Of a DNA stretch of 32,819 nt, positions 30,563-32,819 are shown in pieces. Every line of letters starts with the position of its first letter. Position 1 is the stretch's first letter. Under the pieces are notes generated by a model. The model saw nothing but the letters and a program-made list of their open reading frames with translations. It ran no database searches and was not told the DNA's origin. The DNA lies in contig CALWUI010000014.1 in NCBI GenBank assembly GCA_944384705.1, forward strand, positions 1 through 32,819, in the 5' to 3' direction. The position numbers and the translations under genes were made by a program. Origin of the DNA: an uncultured Clostridia bacterium. GTDB lineage: Bacteria > Bacillota > Clostridia > Oscillospirales > Acutalibacteraceae.

Positions 30563-31780
30563 ATGATAAGCGTAGGAGTTGATGTGTCGAAAGAAAAAAG
30601 CACAGTGTGTATCATGAAACCATACGGTGAAATTATAAGCAAACCTTTTGAACTATCCCATACAGAAAAAGATTTAAGTGAATTGGTAAGTATGTTATTG
30701 CGACTTGATGGTGAAGTGCGAGTAATTATGGAAGCAACAGGTGTTTACCATTTGCCAATATTGATGTATTTAAAAGAGCATGGATTTTTCGTATCGGTCG
30801 TAAATCCATATGAAATGAAGAAATATCGCAGTCAAGGCTTAAGGCGTGTAAAGACTGATAAGAAAGATGCAATTACAATTTGCAAGTATGGGCTCGACTA
30901 TTGGTATCGGCTGAAAAATTATGAAGCTAACGGTGCGATTTATGAAGAACTAAAGTTATTGGGCCGGCAGTATCGGAATTACATGAAAATGCACATAGAA
31001 AGCGTACAGAACCTTACGCATTTGCTGGATTGTGTAATGCCCGGAATCAAGCTGTTACTTGGGGGTTGGAATGAGTCAAGTGGGAAAAATAAATTAGCTG
31101 ACTTTGCAAATGAATATTGGCATTTCGATAACATAACGAAAAAATCTGAAAGGCAGTTCTCTGCAAGCTACATAAAGTGGGCAAAGAAGAATGGATACCA
31201 CCAGAACCAAGACAAAGCAGCAAAAATCTATCTCCTGGCCAAAAGCGGTATCCCAACGATTTCCTCCGGCAATTCAACAACTAAAATGCTGGTGCAAGAA
31301 GCGGTCAAAGTGCTAAAGGAAGTTGATAACACTCTGAAAAAAATTTTAACACAAATGCAGTTTCTTGCCAAGTCATTACCGGAATACCCGGTTGTTCGGG
31401 CTATGGGAGATGTTGGCGGAGTGCTTGCAGCAAAATTAATTGCAGAAATTGGAGATGTTATAAGATTTCATCACGGAAAATCTCTAATTGCTTATGCTGG
31501 AATCGATTCTCCACCACATCAATCGGGGCAATTTACGGCGCAAAATCGGAGGATATCTAAACATGGCTAGGCTTATTTGCGAAAAGTTTGATATGAAGTC
31601 ATGCAAAGTTTAAAAACTCACGATGCTCCTACCGATGACTGTGTTTATCAGTTTATTTTGAAAAAAGAACTTGGAGGAAAATCTAAGAAAGCTGCGAAAA
31701 TCGCAGGGTTAAATAAATTTTTGCGAATTTATTATGCAAGAGTTACGAAAGTTTATAGGCAAAAATCAACAAAGACTTAA
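30563..31780 (+). pseudogene. IS110-family transposase with two nonsense codons
   Basis: The full frame is 405 codons but is read only to codon 335 because of TAG (31568-31570) and then TGA at codon 343 (31589-31591). The DEDD (RuvC-like) catalytic part is intact: VGVDVSK (Asp8), VIMEATGVYH (Glu60), RVKTDKKDA; so is the Tnp-domain Ser in GIDSPPHQSGQF. Beyond the stops the sequence continues in frame (MQSLKTHDAPTDDCVYQF, then KKAAKIAGLNKFLRIYYARV). ATG at 30563 has TAGGAGG upstream. The stops probably replace Ser and Cys, and truncate the C-terminal part. Confidence 0.85.
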
Positions 31781-31798
31781 TAATCACCAGCACAAATT

Positions 31799-32200
31799 TA
31801 ATTCAACAATTTTAATTTTGACTGGCTTTCTTTTGTTTATGTTTTTAGTTTTACTAATGTTCCCGGATTCCGTCCCGGGAGGCGTCCCAGAAGGTGTCCC
31901 ACTTTCTGTTCCAAATAGAGCCGCGCACGAATTTATTTTGTAAATTGTGCTCTGATTCCCTGCACGTTCTTTAAATTCAATAAGTCCAAATTGTTTTAAT
32001 TTATTCCGGGATCGGTAAATTTCACTTTTCGATAATTTTGACTTGAAAATCAGCGTTGAAATTGATATGGTAAATTCCTTCCAATTAAATCTGTTTGCTG
32101 CATACATCAGTGTATACCAAAGCCGAATATCAGACTTATTTATTGCGGAATTGTACTCAATCCAATTTTCAAACACCAATATTTCCTTCAAATAATTCAC
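31799..32200 (-). pseudogene. DnaD-like replisome organizer, N-terminal part
   Basis: The first 134 codons of a phage-type replication initiator have a winged-helix N-terminus (WIEYNSAINKSDIRLWYTLM, then SKSEIYRSRNKLKQFGLIEF) and a Gly-Thr repeat linker (GTESGTPSGTPPGTESG) typical of these proteins. The start is GTG at 32200 with AGGAGGG 6 nt upstream. The frame runs on a little into the IS and stops at 31784. It follows the SSB-like gene by 18 nt. Confidence 0.8.
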
Positions 32201-32218
32201 TTTTTTCCCTCCTAAAAG

Positions 32219-32692
32219 TTAAAACGGCAAATCGTCATTATCTATCAGATTTTGTACCGCATGCTCAATTTCTTCTTCGGTGATCATTTCGCGCACGATA
32301 AAGCCTTTGTAATATTTGCCATCTTGCTTTTTTGAATAATATTTTGCGATTAACCAAATTTCGTCTTTTGGCTTGTAAGCTTTTAAAATTTTCTTTGCAA
32401 TCTCTCCAAACGCAGTGCAGTCGGCAAATGTTGGCTTGTTCCATTCACTTGAATTTTCTGTATCAGAATAAAATCGCGTGTTATTAAATTTTGAATTTTC
32501 ACAAATCTCAGTGCGCAAATCGGTCGCGGCGCCTCGCCGCTTTCCGTTGCTTAGTTATAAAGAAAATTTCACTCCATTTCGACTGACTTCTTTAAAATTT
32601 CCACAAATTCTTCCACGGAAAATCACCGTGTTTACATAGCAAATTCCTTTGTAAACTTCTTTTTCATTACTGTAAATTTTTGTTGTTTTCAT
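32219..32692 (-). pseudogene. SSB-like single-stranded DNA-binding protein with in-frame stop
   Basis: From ATG 32692 (GAGGAGATTGATTT upstream) the frame gives VNTVIFRGRICGNFKEVSRN (OB-fold strands), a TAA at codon 46 (32555-32557), then continues in the same frame as TFADCTAFGEIAKKILKAYK and LIAKYYSKKQDGKYYKGFIV, ending DNDDLPF, the acidic tail that recruits replication proteins in SSBs. Total length would be 157 codons. Around the stop lies a GC-rich hairpin (GCGGCGAGGCGCCGC) unlike the rest of the gene. It is first gene of the phage replication module; it may be dead, or restart at TTG 32518. Confidence 0.65.
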
Positions 32693-32712
32693 AAATCAAT
32701 CTCCTCGTATAA

Positions 32713-32805
32713 TAAAAGATACGATATTTTTGAGAAGGAATATCGAAACTTCTTGTTATATCATAAACCATATGGGATAATGAGCCTGTACAGATAGAGG
32801 TCGCA
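32713..32805 (-). repeat. Inverted copy of the 15.6-kb repeat
   Basis: About 93% identical to 15599-15691 in reverse complement. It ends 21 bp upstream of the SSB-like start codon and runs toward the right edge of the window. Confidence 0.65.
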
Positions 32806-32819
32806 GTTCATCTCCTTGA

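Larger units (their letters stand above)
30311..31798 (+). mobile_element. IS110-family insertion sequence, inserted in the replisome-organizer gene
   Basis: The element of about 1488 bp has no terminal inverted repeats, a 252-bp left non-coding end, a transposase frame (30563-31780), and only 18 bp after it. The boundaries come from the host gene: TT at 30309-30310 and TT at 31797-31798 are the only bases shared, and deleting one TT plus the insert fuses the host frame as VELKFGEF. A dinucleotide core is the known style of IS110 insertion. The transposase has two early stops, so this copy is probably dead. Confidence 0.8.

Noticed and set aside
1..32819. tRNA or rRNA genes
   Set aside because: No stretch with the GGTTCRANNCC-type arm in a cloverleaf context or rRNA-like sequence was seen.

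Overview
The window looks like a low-GC, AT-rich, spore-forming member of the Clostridia. The evidence is spoVT, a spoVAE-type gene, a GerQ-like coat-type protein, ytaF, a type I dockerin, a clostridial FeoA/FeoB/FeoB-associated/DtxR iron operon, purine-rich Shine-Dalgarno sequences and many TTG/GTG starts. The exact genus cannot be fixed from sequence reading alone; a gut or rumen Oscillospirales-type organism is an inference from the dockerin and the general gene content.

Region 1 (1-7300) is mostly minus-strand. It holds a promoter leaving the left edge, tspO on the plus strand, a split secreted-protein gene, a candidate structured RNA, the feoA-feoB-FeoB-associated-dtxR iron-uptake operon with its own iron-box-like operator, and a two-gene operon of a degenerate SIS-like protein followed by a membrane PASTA protein whose kinase domain has lost its catalytic residues. 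Region 2 (7300-15050) has a sporulation and envelope flavour: a Cys-rich protein of unknown function, spoVT, spoVAE, a membrane HtrA protease, a small XRE regulator, a GerQ-like protein, and an apparent operon of a secreted dockerin protein and a Card1/DUF1887-type CARF nuclease with no CRISPR locus in sight.

Region 3 (15050-20200) is a scrapyard of mobile DNA (group II intron pieces, a decayed IS110, a decayed zinc-ribbon gene). Embedded in it is one intact, well-expressed-looking gene of 819 codons whose N-terminus looks like a Nif11-type RiPP leader ending in a double-glycine motif. Region 4 (20200-27050) is chromosomal: an XRE repressor divergent from a small Cys-rich protein with repeated operator-like half sites, ytaF, a Ca2+-type P-ATPase, rpsO, and pnp with its ribosome-binding site in a predicted hairpin.

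Region 5 (27050-32819) starts with a surface protein whose signal peptide is broken, then a prophage or conjugative-element remnant read on the minus strand: an SSB-like gene with an internal stop, a DnaD-like replisome organizer interrupted by a 1.49-kb IS110 element, a truncated DnaC-like loader and a decayed integrase. Removing the IS110 with a TT core precisely restores the organizer reading frame, so the element boundaries are well supported, and its 252-bp left non-coding end is the expected place for a bridge RNA. A ~93-bp sequence near 15.6 kb recurs inverted at the right edge of the window. The most novel-looking items are the Nif11-leader giant protein, the orphan CARF nuclease beside a dockerin protein, the structured RNA near 1.5 kb, and the IS110 bridge-RNA candidate.
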